64,000 nt of DNA. Origin: Toxorhynchites rutilus septentrionalis (Eukaryota > Arthropoda > Insecta > Diptera > Culicidae). The DNA lies in assembly GCF_029784135.1 (NCBI RefSeq), contig NC_073746.1, positions 106,678,161 to 106,742,160 on the forward strand, in the 5' to 3' direction. How positions within the stretch are numbered: position 1 is the stretch's first letter; the number at the start of each line of letters is the position of its first letter. The notes under the pieces were generated by a model. The model had not been told where the DNA came from. It did no database searches and saw only the letters and a list, made by a program, of their open reading frames with translations. Made by a program: the position numbers and the translations under genes. Positions 23,691 to 34,968 of the stretch are shown in pieces.

Positions 23691-24531
23691 ATGCAGTTAG
23701 GACGTTTACATAACGCCTAATATTTTACAGTTATTCAATTGTTTATCTAATGAAAAACAACATTTTGTTAGTTGCGATAGATGCGTAGAAATATTCGCTA
23801 TCAAGTGATGCAAACATCTCTCCTATCCAGTACGAAATGTTCGAGCTATAAGCATTCGAAATCTTTCATTTTTTCCTGCATGTTCTGTGTTTAGGTTTTC
23901 ATGTTACCCTCCATATATTCCGGTTAGACGTAGTCCCACGTCAAAAAAAAAACATTTTTTTATTTTTCATGTGATAGAGAGATGCCTGCAGATTGTATCC
24001 ATACAAATTCGACATGAATCGGTTCAGTAGAGCTTGAGATGACGTGTACGCCAGTTTGAAAATAGTAGTTTCGAGAAAAACGCGTTTGAAGTTCATTGTT
24101 ATGGCCGTACCAGATTAAATACCGCATCACTAAAATGGCTCTAGCTCGGTAAATAATAGGATTTTCGATAATTCCTTTCTAGGGTGCATTCTTGAATGCC
24201 AGAACTACAGCAATTTGAATTGAAAAAATTGTTTTGATTTTTTTCAAATTTCTAAACTAGAATACTGCCTTAACCTGATTGATTCGCTTCCATTCGATTC
24301 ATATGAACTTCTAGTAGAATCTTTTTCACAGAGATATTCTCGATCGAATGAAAAATTATCCTTTTATTTTGGATTATGAATATTTCATGACATAACGATC
24401 GCACAGCAAATCAATGGGCAGTTGTGAAATGTTCTATGCAAGACCCAGTTATTGCTTTGACAAATGCATCGTTTTATGACAGAGTTACAGCGTTCCAAAA
24501 CCCACTCAAAATTTTCGATGTTGCATTCTGG

Positions 24532-25612
24532 TTTTGACGTAGGACCACGTCTTTCATTTTTATACTGGGGTGTAAAATCAAAGTTTCGAAAACGAAAGCG
24601 TTACGCCGGAGACCGAGATTTTGAGAGTTAATAGCTCCTAAACAACTGAACGAAATGGTATGATAAACACTTCATTCGAAAGATAAAATGTCTACGCGTT
24701 CTATACTTGTTACTTTCTGATCCAAAAACTTGTTTCAATAGTCTTAAATTTGCTTTCAAAACAGGCTATTGAAATCACCAATCGGTATATAAGCGAGCGC
24801 CGCTCGGAAATCCACTCAGTTATAATTGAACAGCGATTGGAGCATGTTGTCGCTGTTGTGGTGAAGCTCTTAATTTATCATGAAAGCGCGGATGAACGGT
24901 GTCACCAAGAGCCTGTTTATGCACCTTAGGCCGGAAGGGAATCCATCAGGAGGAGAGTGATGCCACAAACGGTTCCCCGGGAAGATCTCGAAGCAGCCGC
25001 TACACACACACACACACACACATACACGCGCGGAATTCTTTCCGTTTGGATGCCATTCAGCATCGAGAAAGATCCGGAAAATAATCTGCCAGTTCCTATG
25101 GGAATTTAAAAATACATTCATGTTAAAGAGTTTATTTGAATGTTTTCTATCCATGTAACACTGTGACCAAATATGTTTCAATCAAGTGCTATTAACAGAT
25201 GGTTATCGAGTTAGCATTAACCACTGGTGGGCTTCCAGTATCGAGGAAAATGTGGAAATATCTAATCGTTACTGAAAATAATCTGCCAGTTTATCTGGGA
25301 ATTTAAAATTACATTCATGTGAAAGAGTTTATTTTAATGTTTTCTATCCATGTCAAAAAAAACACCGTGATCAAATACATTTGGTTTTGTGATTTTTCAA
25401 TCAATCGCAATTAACAGGATAGCAAACGTATCCAATATTGGATGCATAAAACCTTGTGCCTCCAACGTAACGCTCTCGTTTTCGAAGTTCTCCAAAATTC
25501 TAATTCATTCAGAATGAATTCAGATTCAACTTCAAACAAATGATCTCTAAATCAACGAAAGTCCTACGTCACCCTTGCGGTTATACCATAGATATAACCC
25601 ACTTCCTGTTTT
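24532..25612 (+). mobile_element. GACGTAG-family element with promoter-like module
   Basis: The 5' palindrome variant is at 24536-24551 and the 3' hairpin at 25579-25599. The first 230 bp match the members at 4640 and 36863 closely. It carries the TATA/initiator module described separately, a (CA)n tract at 25003-25022 and a segment of the 710-bp repeat. No coding region is recognised. Confidence 0.75.
24786..24820 (+). promoter_or_regulatory. Captured Pol II core promoter-like module
   Basis: TATATAAG at 24786-24793 is followed about 30 bp later by the insect initiator TCAGT (24816-24820). The same module recurs at 37117-37151. In a family that carries histone sequence this could be another histone-type promoter, but the downstream sequence does not read as any histone I recognise. 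Confidence 0.4.
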
Positions 25613-25617
25613 TTTTT

Positions 25618-25745
25618 GTTGAGTGCAGATCTTCGCCCCCTCCAGAATATGATCGATCACAGCAAATGCCGATTCATCTTCACTCAGAATTTCCGATTCA
25701 CCTTTAGTCGGTAGCGCAATACGAAACCTTTTCCGCCATAGTTCG
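25618..25745 (-). pseudogene. Unidentified coding-like fragment next to an element end
   Basis: On the minus strand one frame reads about 46 residues without a stop, including LWRKRFRIALPTKGESEIL and SAFAVIDHILEGAKICTQ. The amino-acid pattern looks coding, but I do not recognise a family. It ends exactly where the GACGTAG element begins (T run at 25609-25617), as if the element inserted into an exon or an older transposon gene. No splice signals were confirmed. Confidence 0.25.
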
Positions 25746-26950
25746 GAGAATTTTCAGGGCGTATTGAAAACGTATTAAAATATTTTATTATTTTTCAAAT
25801 CCTTATCAACCATTCTGCAATTCTATAATCCTTTGCGGTCGTATGTCTGCTCTCAGCCACCACAGCAAGGGATCATACTAAATACTTCATCCAACCGCAT
25901 GTAATAATATACACTTCTTTCGTACGAATTTTAGTGTCTAGTGAATTTGATCACGAATTAATACGCACTTTCTATGGATAATAGATAACGGTACTCGGTA
26001 TAACAAAAGATTATTGGCGTGGAGAGACAAAAGGATCTCTTTCAAGGGAAATTATGACGATTAGTAGCGCTTGGATCATCTTACGCAAATGTAAATATAA
26101 AATCCTAGGAATTGACGAAATTCCAATACTTTGAAAAATTGTAACTTTTCGAGAAAAGTAATACAAAACATTGATTTTACACGTAATTCTGCATGAAGAT
26201 ATTGACATTTTTATTTTTTTTTATTTTTACTAACTGTTCTCGAGATAGAACAAAATCTATAGAAAATTATAATTGATGATGAAAACTCAACCATTATGGG
26301 ATTGTCAAGTTTTTATAGTTTTTTGGTTATGAACGTCTATGCATAGCCCGTAACTATAAAAGTCATAGAATCATAGGAAATATTCGGTTATTCAAAGTTT
26401 ACGTGAGTTGTTTTCAGATTATAGATTTCAGTTAATAAATCCAATGATTTAGTAAAACCATATGAAGCACTCTCAGGTAACTCAATTTATTGAGTTACCT
26501 GAGAGTTTATTGAGTTTATTGATAGTCACGGAATACTTAGGTTGGGCGGAGTTTTAAAATTCTTGAATACGGAACAGTTTTTATTTAATTTAGAATGTAT
26601 CGGTGATTATATTTGAAAAAAATGTTATTCTTCGTGTCCACGTGGACATAGCCTATACTCCTCCCCGCTCTCCGTGGATAAGTGTGGACATTTTGATAGT
26701 ACCTAGCTGTTAACAAAAAAAAATGTAAAAAAATCAAAAATCAATGTGAATTTCACAAACCCATGTCCGGAATAAAAATCACATTCAGAAAATGCTTTTG
26801 AATCCGGACGGTCAAAAGTTTACGATTAAATTTCTCATTGACGGAGTTGCATAAGGGTATGTTAGAAGACCTAGTATGGAGTATGAAGTGTGGAGCAAAG
26901 ATTTTCGATCCGGGAAACCGCAAAACTCTTCGGTATACAGCACAAGATCG
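25746..26950. other. Mostly unannotated sequence
   Basis: Holds a 38-bp perfect palindrome at 26469-26506 (ACTCTCAGGTAACTCAAT, TT, and its complement) and the second CACGTGGAC repeat at 26634-26700. No gene is supported. Confidence 0.4.
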
Positions 26951-26999
26951 ATTATATGACCCGTTTGTATGTAAGTGGGTAACTTTGTGGCTTTGTCTG

Positions 27000-27600
27000 T
27001 AGCTCTGTCCCACATTAATAGATATTCAACCCCCTTCCTGTTGACCGATTGAAATTTGGAACACATCTTTATCTCTGCAGTTATTGTAACAGTGCGTATT
27101 TCATGATCTTGAAAATCCAAAATGGCGGATTTCATATTTTCTCTAAACCCCATCAATATGGGTATCAAACGAAAGGGCTTGACTAGTAGAACACAGTTAT
27201 TTATGAAAAATTCAAATCCAAAATGGCCGCCAGCACAAAATGGCGCCATATACATTTTTATCCAAACTTTATCAATATGGGTATCAAATGAAAGGGCTTG
27301 GCTAGTAGAATACAATTATTGATGAAAAATGTAAATCCAAGAGGACGGCCGCTACAAAATGGTGTATTACATATTCCCTCAGAACCTCATCAATATGGGT
27401 TCAAACGAAAGGGATTGGCTAGTAGAACACAGTTATTGATGGAAATTGTAAATACAACAAGGCGGCCGCTACAAAATAGTGGATTACATATTTTCTCAGA
27501 ATCCCATCAATATGGGTATCAAACGAAAGAGATTGAATAGTGGAACACATTTGTTCATGAAAAATACAAATCCAAAATGGCCGCCACCACAAAAGTTTAG
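27000..27600. repeat. ~120-bp tandem repeat (AATGGCGG / ATATGGGTATCAAA type)
   Basis: Four to five imperfect direct repeats. Each has CATCAATATGGGTATCAAA, CGAAAGGGCTTG, TAGTAGAACACAGTTATT and AAATGGCCGCC, beginning at about 27119, 27240, 27358 and 27473. The upstream 26970-27115 looks like the unique leader of the same element. Such arrays are common in insect non-autonomous elements. Open frames across it are artefacts. Confidence 0.8.
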
Positions 27601-27699
27601 TTTTTAGTACAGTATCTGTATCATTAGTATATTTCTCTATAACATCACTTGTTTCTCATCGAGAAACATGATCTAATTATTTATTCCTGATTTTCATTT

Positions 27700-29300
27700 T
27701 CAGCACATGGAATTTCACTGCTTGAACCTCATCATGCAAAGAGCACTCCGGAACCTGGACAAGTGGAATGTTGCTGCCTTGTTCATTTGATCACCCTTCT
27801 GATGTTCTGAAGTTTACCGCTTACGTCTTTGGGGTCGCACCACGGATCTACCTATTTAATGCGCGATACATGGCGCTTCGTTGGTTAGTGTTGAAGTGCC
27901 GTTCTGTTCTTCGACCACCATAAAATACCTAGACCTTCTACCGAGGGATTAGCGGAGTAGAGTAGATTGTATTAATCTCTCGGGGTGAACACTAGCTTTT
28001 GTACTCGCTGGCGTTAAAGAGCGGTCAGTTTCCGGTTTCGATGTGCGCCGGAAAGCCATTCCAGAAATCATTTTCACTATCTGTTCTCTGTAAACGAAAC
28101 ACGTTGACTTCAATTGTTTGGCAATCAAACTCCGCGATCGACAACGACCAGGACAGAAATTTTGCTGAATAGAAATTTAACAGTCTTGGGAGCAGAGGAA
28201 CTTCTTATCGGGATGATTTTCGCAGATCGTCCATTCACAGCGTTGGCATCTATCCGCTACTCAATTTCTATAGCTATGTCAGACCACCAGCAATGAATTT
28301 GAATGATAGAATGAAATTAAATTTTGCGGCAGATGACCTTCGTGTGTGACTTCACAAATATACCAAATATATCTCGAATAGCAAAATCTTCTTCAACTGT
28401 TTGGAATCTGTGCAGACGTCCGGGCCATCCCCAATTTTGAAAGATTGCATCTTGCATCTCTTGTAGTAGCTTCCGTTATTTCACAACGGCAAACCGCGAT
28501 TGCCTTTATCGAGGCTATCCCTAGATTACTCTTCAAGGGAGTGTCAATTCCGCTGTACAACCGTGACGACGCGTCCGCGATGTTATCTCTTCCGTGGACA
28601 TAAAATATGTTCAATTATACGAACTGAGACAGTGACCAGTCATTTGCTTGAGTGAGGGTTCTCTGACTATGACCTCTGCCAACGCTTTCCGTAGGATCGG
28701 TGGAAACTTTCTCTCGTAAAGGCTCTAGAAACGAATGGGATAATGTGGGCTTGATTCCTGTCCTCCTTTACGAGGGCAGCACCAAATGCTACAGAGAAGG
28801 TGTTCGTGTACGAAATTGTCTGGTCCTTGTTCCATTCCTGCCAACCCTTCGTGTTCTGCTACTGTGTGCGTCACAGACTCCAGGTACCGCTGGACATTGT
28901 TCATAGCAATCGGGTTCTGTCAGGGTTGGCCGTAGTTTGGCTATTCTCACAATGCTCAGAAGCTCTTAACCCAAGCATCGTTGTTGGTAGCATTTCCTAG
29001 CTATACCGCTAGTTCAAAATTCTTAATGAAGCGGTTCCGTTATTGCCACAGTTTTTAGCAGAAATATCCGTAACCATATGGAGCACTCCAATTTTCGTCA
29101 GCGTCGAAATGCGTTTAGCTTACCGGTCGTTCGTACGTGCACAGTGTTTTGGTTAGATGAGTTATGGCTTCCTCCAGACGATCGAATCTTTTCGGTGATC
29201 TGCGATATCATCCCATTTGCTGCCTCCGATGGTGTTTCGCTAATTGCCTGAAGGCTGCCCGTATCCGCCGGGAGATTTTTCGCCAAAGAAATTTCATCCG
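27700..29300 (-). pseudogene. Decayed Ty3/gypsy pol region
   Basis: The clearest block (28393-28614, minus strand) reads YVHGRDNIADASSRLYSG, the conserved linker after RNase H in Ty3/gypsy pol (the usual pattern is Y.PG..N.ADALSR). It is followed by a segment resembling the start of the integrase linker. Both flanking sides are fragmented by stops and frameshifts, so domain limits cannot be drawn with confidence. Nothing here is functional. Confidence 0.5.
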
Positions 29301-29316
29301 GCTTGCACTGTGAATC

Positions 29317-29475
29317 ACGCGTATTCTAGAGCTTGCTATTCAGAAGGCATTCGAGGCGTGTTATTTGACATAAGAAATCCCAACTTAGTACATCTAAAAA
29401 AAAAATGATGCAAGTGATACTTTCGTTTAGGCGACGAAAGTTTTACTGGAGCCGACGGCAATGTTAAAACCTAAA
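29317..29475. repeat. Second copy of the repeat at 25-165
   Basis: Shares CGCGTATTCTAGA, GGCGTGTTATT and a downstream GACG...AAAGTT block with the window start. See the entry at 25-165. Confidence 0.5.
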
Positions 29476-29559
29476 AACAAAATCCCATTCATAATACTAC
29501 ATAATACTTCGACTCCAATTCATACGTTTCTTGCGACTATACAGACCGCCTCGTCTTAA

Positions 29560-29890
29560 CTACAATAATTATCTTTTCCTCGACCTTCGTGTTCTGCCGA
29601 CGACGGTGGAAACAGTCCACCTCGCCTTTCCAACTCAATACTTTGGAGTCCTTCAGACTATCCAAAAATTCTTTTAGCAATCTCTGCGGTTTGCCGACGA
29701 CGCTGTAAACAGTCCGACTCGTCTGCTTAACTAGAATATTTTTTTTTCTTCGACCTTCGTGTTCTGCCGACGACGGTGGAAACAGTCCATATCGTCTTCC
29801 CAACTCAATACTTTGGAGTCCTTCAGTTCTCTTCGCGATTGCCGCTGTCTTTTGGCGACGGTGGAAACAATCCACCTCTTCTATTTCGTC
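29560..29890. repeat. ~175-bp tandem repeat
   Basis: Two main units share CGACCTTCGTGTTCTGCCGA, GGTGGAAACAGTCCA and CAATACTTTGGAGTCCTTCAG, starting at about 29580 and 29752. Half-unit similarities (GACGACG.TG.AAACAGTCC) lie between and after them. The minus-strand frame through it is a by-product of the repeat. Confidence 0.7.
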
Positions 29891-30359
29891 GTTGTAACTT
29901 CTACGTTGAAGTCATAAATAAGAAGAAAACAAATTCCTGTTCCGTTGCTAGAGGTTAGAATTATTTTTCTCACGTACTTTTCAACTAACCATTTTCATTT
30001 TTGACGTAGGATTACGTCTTTCTGGAACATATTGGGGTACAAATTGAAAATCGAAAATCGAGCACATCGTGAAAATTGTCCGATTTCAAACGCTCATTGC
30101 TCAGTCATTTCTTGATGGATTGATGAAATTTTTGCGTCAATAGATTTCGGCACTCTATAACAATTTTTTGTTTTGAAGAAAATAATATATGTCATGAAAC
30201 TAACTATCGAACAATTGAAAAATCTCAGCCCCTATCCTAACGGAAATACCCACTTCTGATTGGTTGAAATTGACGACACATGCGGCGGGTCCCTAACAGA
30301 GACATCAAAACCAAGCTGCCTGGGGGAAATCGACATTGAAAATACATGAAAGTAGGGGG

Positions 30360-30837
30360 TAGTGATCTCCGATTTATGAAATTAATCGTTCATCAGCTAA
30401 TCGAATATTTTTCAGCAGTTTAATATTCGATACGATTAATCGCCCCAAATAATCGATTAATCGATTAATCGTCACACTGAGAGGAATAATTAGCTAGACT
30501 AATATTTCTCATTTGCTAGAAAGCCATCTAGAATCAAAAAAGTGTTCATTCCGCCTGATAATCAATTATTATCTTTTACGCTAAACTCGTAAACGAAGCT
30601 CCATTCGCGTTGACGATATTGAGCTTCCTCGACGAGTTCAGGGGAGCGTCAAAGACAATAATTGAAGTTCAGGATGGAACTGCAGCGGCCGTACGTTTTT
30701 TTCTCTGGATTGATTAATCGACGAAAATTATTCTTTCGCTTCGATTATTGGTTGCGCAGTATTCGTTCGATTAATAATAGATTTCTGTAGGAAGTATTCG
30801 ATTAATCGATTAATCGAACGATTATCGGGAATCACTA
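30360..30837. mobile_element. hAT-type MITE
   Basis: Terminal inverted repeats start TAGTGAT at 30360 and mirror at 30837 (ATCGGGAATCACTA). They are flanked by 8-bp direct repeats matching at seven positions (GTAGGGGG and GTAGGGGA). The interior is rich in AATCGATTAATCG motifs near both ends. An 8-bp duplication and TAGTG termini are typical of hAT elements. The target is a 94-bp repeat unit whose intact form at 23.5 kb (minus strand) shows the unoccupied site. Confidence 0.8.
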
Positions 30838-30981
30838 GTAGGGGAAACTTTAGTTCATACCACAATGTGTTCCCTAACAGAGACATTAAAACCAAATCAT
30901 TATCAAAGAGTTCAACGATGTAATTCTTCAAACATATCTGAAATCTGTTGATTTCCTAACGGAATCCTACGTCAACTGTGC

Positions 30982-31002
30982 GGTCGTGTCTCGGACACAA
31001 CC
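30982..31002 (+). other. 3' terminal hairpin, G-C variant
   Basis: GGTCGTGTC / TCG / GACACAACC, eight of nine pairs. Stem positions 5 and 7 are G-C here, where the 22680 hairpin has A-T pairs. Confidence 0.75.
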
Positions 31003-31012
31003 CTCCTGTGAC

Positions 31013-31530
31013 TTTTTTTGTTGATTTTTTCATGCCGATTGATTTCCGTCAGTTGCCTACTGGTTTTTCAAATTCCAAAGTTACTTACACTTCAATTATC
31101 CTGAATTGAACTCCTGGCAGGATCGCCAAAATGTGAGGCCCAAACTCCAGACGGAAATCACCTGGCGCATCAGAGTGCTTATTCACTACGCACGTCTACA
31201 CGTCTTACCGCGAGGTTGGTCTGTGGGGAGGGGAGGGCTGTTTAACAACATGACAGATCATCTCCCCACGATGACGTGTTGCCAGTATCGATTATGAATG
31301 CACTTCTTGAGATGATGGAAACTACTTAATAAGCTCCTTTTATCGAGGGGTATATTGAGCATACTCACAATATCGACGTTTCGTGCAATTATAAAACATT
31401 AGGAATATGTAAAAAAAATAATTTTGAAACACCGATTTCCAGTGATTTATCTGCTTTCAAAAAACTAAAATTTAAACATCTGCGATACTAGCGAATTTTT
31501 CGATTTTCGAAAAACTCAAATTCTTAACAC
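31013..31530. other. Unannotated sequence
   Basis: A G/C-richer segment at about 31100-31280 includes CTGGCAGGATCGCCAAAATG. It may be an LTR or leader fragment, but no second copy is in the window. No gene is supported. Confidence 0.3.
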
Positions 31531-33215
31531 TTTGCGGACCGCTCACGAGATTTCTCGTTTTCGCGTTGAATAATGAATTATTTCGATTGAAATAAATTGA
31601 TTGTTTATCAAGTAACAACCTTCAAAATCATGCTCATTAGGTAGAGAATTGAATCATTCATCTTTCCACATAATTCTGTTATTTCTTGATCGTGACAGAG
31701 AAAAGTTAGAGACTGAAACGTGAGCATGGGTCGATAAATGAAAATTTACACAATTTTGAAAATCAAAAAAAGTTGTTCGAATAGAATTATCGAAGTTATT
31801 TTACCTATCTTCCAGCCACAATTTTATTAATCGAAAAAGGGTATGGGAGTTATACGCCAAGTTGTATGGAAGAAATTAATTATGTTAAAGAAAATTGAAA
31901 AAAGTTATTTGGAAGGACCCGAAACACATTCTCGACATAGTACTTATTCGATTCAGAATATTTTTATCTTTTTTTAACAAAATTTCTATTGGTCGGAAAA
32001 GGGTCTAAGAAAAGTTATAGCACAAAACCTATACAACTTGTATGGGGAAATAAATTAATTTAAAGAAAATTGAAAAACGTTATTTTAAAGAACCCAAAAC
32101 ACATTTTTGAGATAGTACTCATTGGATAGAGAATACCTTTATCCATCATCAGCCAAATTTTCGTTGGCCGGAAAAGAGTCTGAGAAAAGGTATGGGCCAA
32201 AATGTATAAAAGTTGTAGGAGGGAAATTAATGAATTTATCGAAAATGGAAATAGAACTTTTTCACACTCGAACGAAAAAATGAAGGAACAGAGTGCGAAG
32301 CCGAAATTTTTAGGCGATTTTTGAAATGTTTTAAAATAGTGAAATATCAAGGCATGAAGATGGGATATAAATCTCTTTAAAGCATAATTTACATGGATTA
32401 ACACAGAATATTTTACAGAGAAATTTGTATTTCGATGTATGTAGATGTGGTGGATAAAAATATCGGGAAGAAATGAGAAACCGATTTCTTTCTGTTTTTT
32501 CAAAAATAGCAAATCCAATTAACGTTATCAACTATCTTTCATTTGATTTCTATAACGTTATTGTGGCCCATTAAGTGCTGAGTGCATGAAAGAAAACTTT
32601 CGAATTCATATTTGACAATAAATAGTTCAATAAATAATCATCGAAAAACTCATTTTTTCACTATAGCTCTTATAGTGAACCATATAGGAGAATTATCTTG
32701 TTATTTTCTGAAGAAAATGACACATATCTATAAAAGGTGTAGGAACACATTTAAATACGAATGATAGTAGTACTGAATCTCTAAATACTAAACAAAAATT
32801 CAATATTTCAAGATTTATTTTAGTACATACTTCAATTTTTTAGGAATTTATTTTTCGATTATATTTCTCGATATATCATAGTAAGATGCACTTTCAGTAT
32901 TTTTTCAATTTTTTATCTCAAAGCTATTGAGAACGGAGTGCTGAAAATTGAAAGGTACGTTTTCCACCATAGATCCTATGAATAGGGATTCGAAAAAATG
33001 TCAAAATTTCCATGCAATAGAAATTTTTACTTAATTTTTACTTTTTACTTCCTTACCAGCCAGACCCTTTCCCCCGTACAACTCGTGAACGTTTTGGCCA
33101 ATAACTTTTCTCATACCCTTTTCGGGTATCTCATAAATTTGGATAAAGATAAATAAAAATATTCTTTATCGAATGAGTACTATCTCGAAAATGTGTTTTG
33201 GGTCCTTTCAAATAA

Positions 33216-33713
33216 TTTTTTTTATCTCATCTATTTATTTTTATTATGCTCATTTAGCAATTCAGTTGTAACAGAGCCGAATTCATCGTGCACATTTTTT
33301 TACTCATGTTGTATATTACACATTAGCCATTTTTAGGCGTAAGATTATATTCCTATCTTATCGATACACATTTTATCTGTTACACAGTAGCCGTTTAGGC
33401 GTTAGAGTATTCCTATTCTATCGATGCACAACACATGTCGCCTTTTTTCGGCGTCAGATTATTCCTATTGTTGGAATGTTCACAGTTGGGCTATATACAC
33501 AGCGTGACTGTTGATATGAGGCTTCCATTGTTATGTTATAAATAGCACTAACTACCGATGCAGCAGACCGTAATGTGAGCCGCAAGGGACTGGGATTACC
33601 GACACATGAGGATTGATGCGTGGACGTAGTAGCTCGAATAACACACAAAGATGGTCAGTTGAGGGTCCTGAGTTATGAGCTCATGATTGTTCGCTTAGTA
33701 GCCCCCTTTAAAG
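33216..33713 (-). mobile_element. tRNA-derived SINE, 5'-truncated
   Basis: Related to the copies at 13791 and 60073 (GTAACAGAGCCGAATT, AGCC.TTTAGGCGT, GTGGACGTAG), but more diverged. It lacks the first part of the tRNA-like head. A 16-bp perfect target duplication GGGTCCTTTCAAATAA flanks it (33200-33215 and 33714-33729). The target is the right arm of the palindrome. Confidence 0.85.
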
Positions 33714-33956
33714 GGGTCCTTTCAAATAACTTATTTAAATTTTTTTAAATTAATTTATTTCACCCATACAGGTTGTACAGGTTTTGGCCTACAACTTTTC
33801 ATAGACCCTTTTCCGATCAATGAAAATTTGACTAAAGATAAATAAAAATATTCTTTATCGAATGAGTACTATCTCGAGAATGTGTTTACGGGTGTTTCGT
33901 TTCAAATAATTTTTTTCAAGTTTCTTTAAAATAAATAATTTATCACATACAACTTA

Positions 33957-34968
33957 TTTTGACGTAGGACTACGTCTTTCATTTCTGTACCGGGATGTAA
34001 GTTCAGAGTTTCGAAAGAGACAGTGACGCTGGACTGCAAGGTTTTGAACGTTAATACCTCTTTACCGGCTGAATGGAGTGGTATAATAATCACTTCATCC
34101 TACAGATAAAATGTCTACGAGTTATATGATTGTCACTTATTGGTCCAAAAAATCGTTTCAATAGCTTAAAAATTGCTTTGAAAGCAAGCTTGTCATAACA
34201 ATCTAGCTCATTGATGATGATTGGTGATCGCAATGTGTTCCCGAACACGGATGCAAAATCTAGGCACCTGGAGAAACCGTCATAGCGAATACATGCAAGC
34301 TGAGATTTCTTTTGCTCGCTTGTATTGGTTTTGGGGAACCATAGCGGACACATGCAAGGCGTGAGTACTTTTACTCGCATCAGTTTCTGTTCTGCTTTCG
34401 CATGGAATAGACATGAAAAATTGCTTGCGTGTGAATGCGTCCGAGCGAAGGAATATTCGCTACCATTTACGCACTCGAACTGGTGTTCTCGTAATGCAAT
34501 CCAATAGCATCAGTTTCTGTTCTGCTTTCGCATGGAACAGTCATGAAAAATTGTCACATCGCGATAAAATCGAAATAAATTTTATGCAAGCTTATATAGA
34601 CTTTTTTTCGTTTTCAGCATGAAATGGCGCCCTAAGTTTCTATTCTGCGCATGGAGTGATCATGAAAAATCTCGTGTTATTCTCACGAAAACAAAAATGA
34701 ATCACGTGTCAAACATCTTCATTGCTTTTACAAGGCCACTCAAATTTCATCGGTTCGTTTCGGGACCACTATAAGTTCGATAGAGTTGAATTTTATGTTA
34801 ATAACAATTCCATACTAAAAAGAAAAAAACTTTCAGCAATCTTTCAAAATATTCATTAATTCATTAATTAAGCATTGATTCAGATGCAATTTCAAACAAA
34901 TGATTACCGAGCCAACGGTAGTCCTACGTCTACCTTGCGATAATATCACAGATATAACCCACTTCTTG
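33957..34968 (+). mobile_element. GACGTAG-family element
   Basis: The intact 5' palindrome is at 33961-33976. GTCCTACGTC near 34921 is followed by the hairpin at 34939-34959 (seven of nine pairs). Inside are a diverged 94-bp unit (near 34220-34345) and about three ~130-bp tandem units at 34378-34660 sharing CAGTTTCTGTTCTGC and TCATGAAAAAT. No coding sequence is recognised. Confidence 0.75.

Larger units (their letters stand above)
22676..23946 (-). mobile_element. GACGTAG-family element with ~94-bp tandem repeats
   Basis: The minus-strand 5' end is the palindrome variant at 23927-23942. The 3' end has the sub-terminal match near 22710 and a perfect 9-bp hairpin at 22680-22700. The core contains the 94-bp repeat array at 23230-23690. 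It lies head to head with the member starting at 24532. No protein coding is evident. Confidence 0.75.
29999..31012 (+). mobile_element. GACGTAG-family element split by a hAT-type MITE
   Basis: The 5' palindrome variant is at 30003-30018. The 3' sub-terminal match is CCTACGTCA near 30967, with the hairpin at 30982-31002. Internal sequence contains opposite-strand copies of the 94-bp repeat (TCCCTAACAGAGACAT). The first copy is interrupted at 30360 by the hAT-like MITE. Confidence 0.75.

Noticed and set aside
27119..27540. Open frames with repeated NPHQYG-like peptides
   Set aside because: They follow the ~120-bp tandem repeat on both strands and change frame between units.
32060..32518. 152-codon Phe/Ile-rich minus-strand frame
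   Set aside because: It lies in the A/T-rich arm of the palindrome; composition alone explains it.
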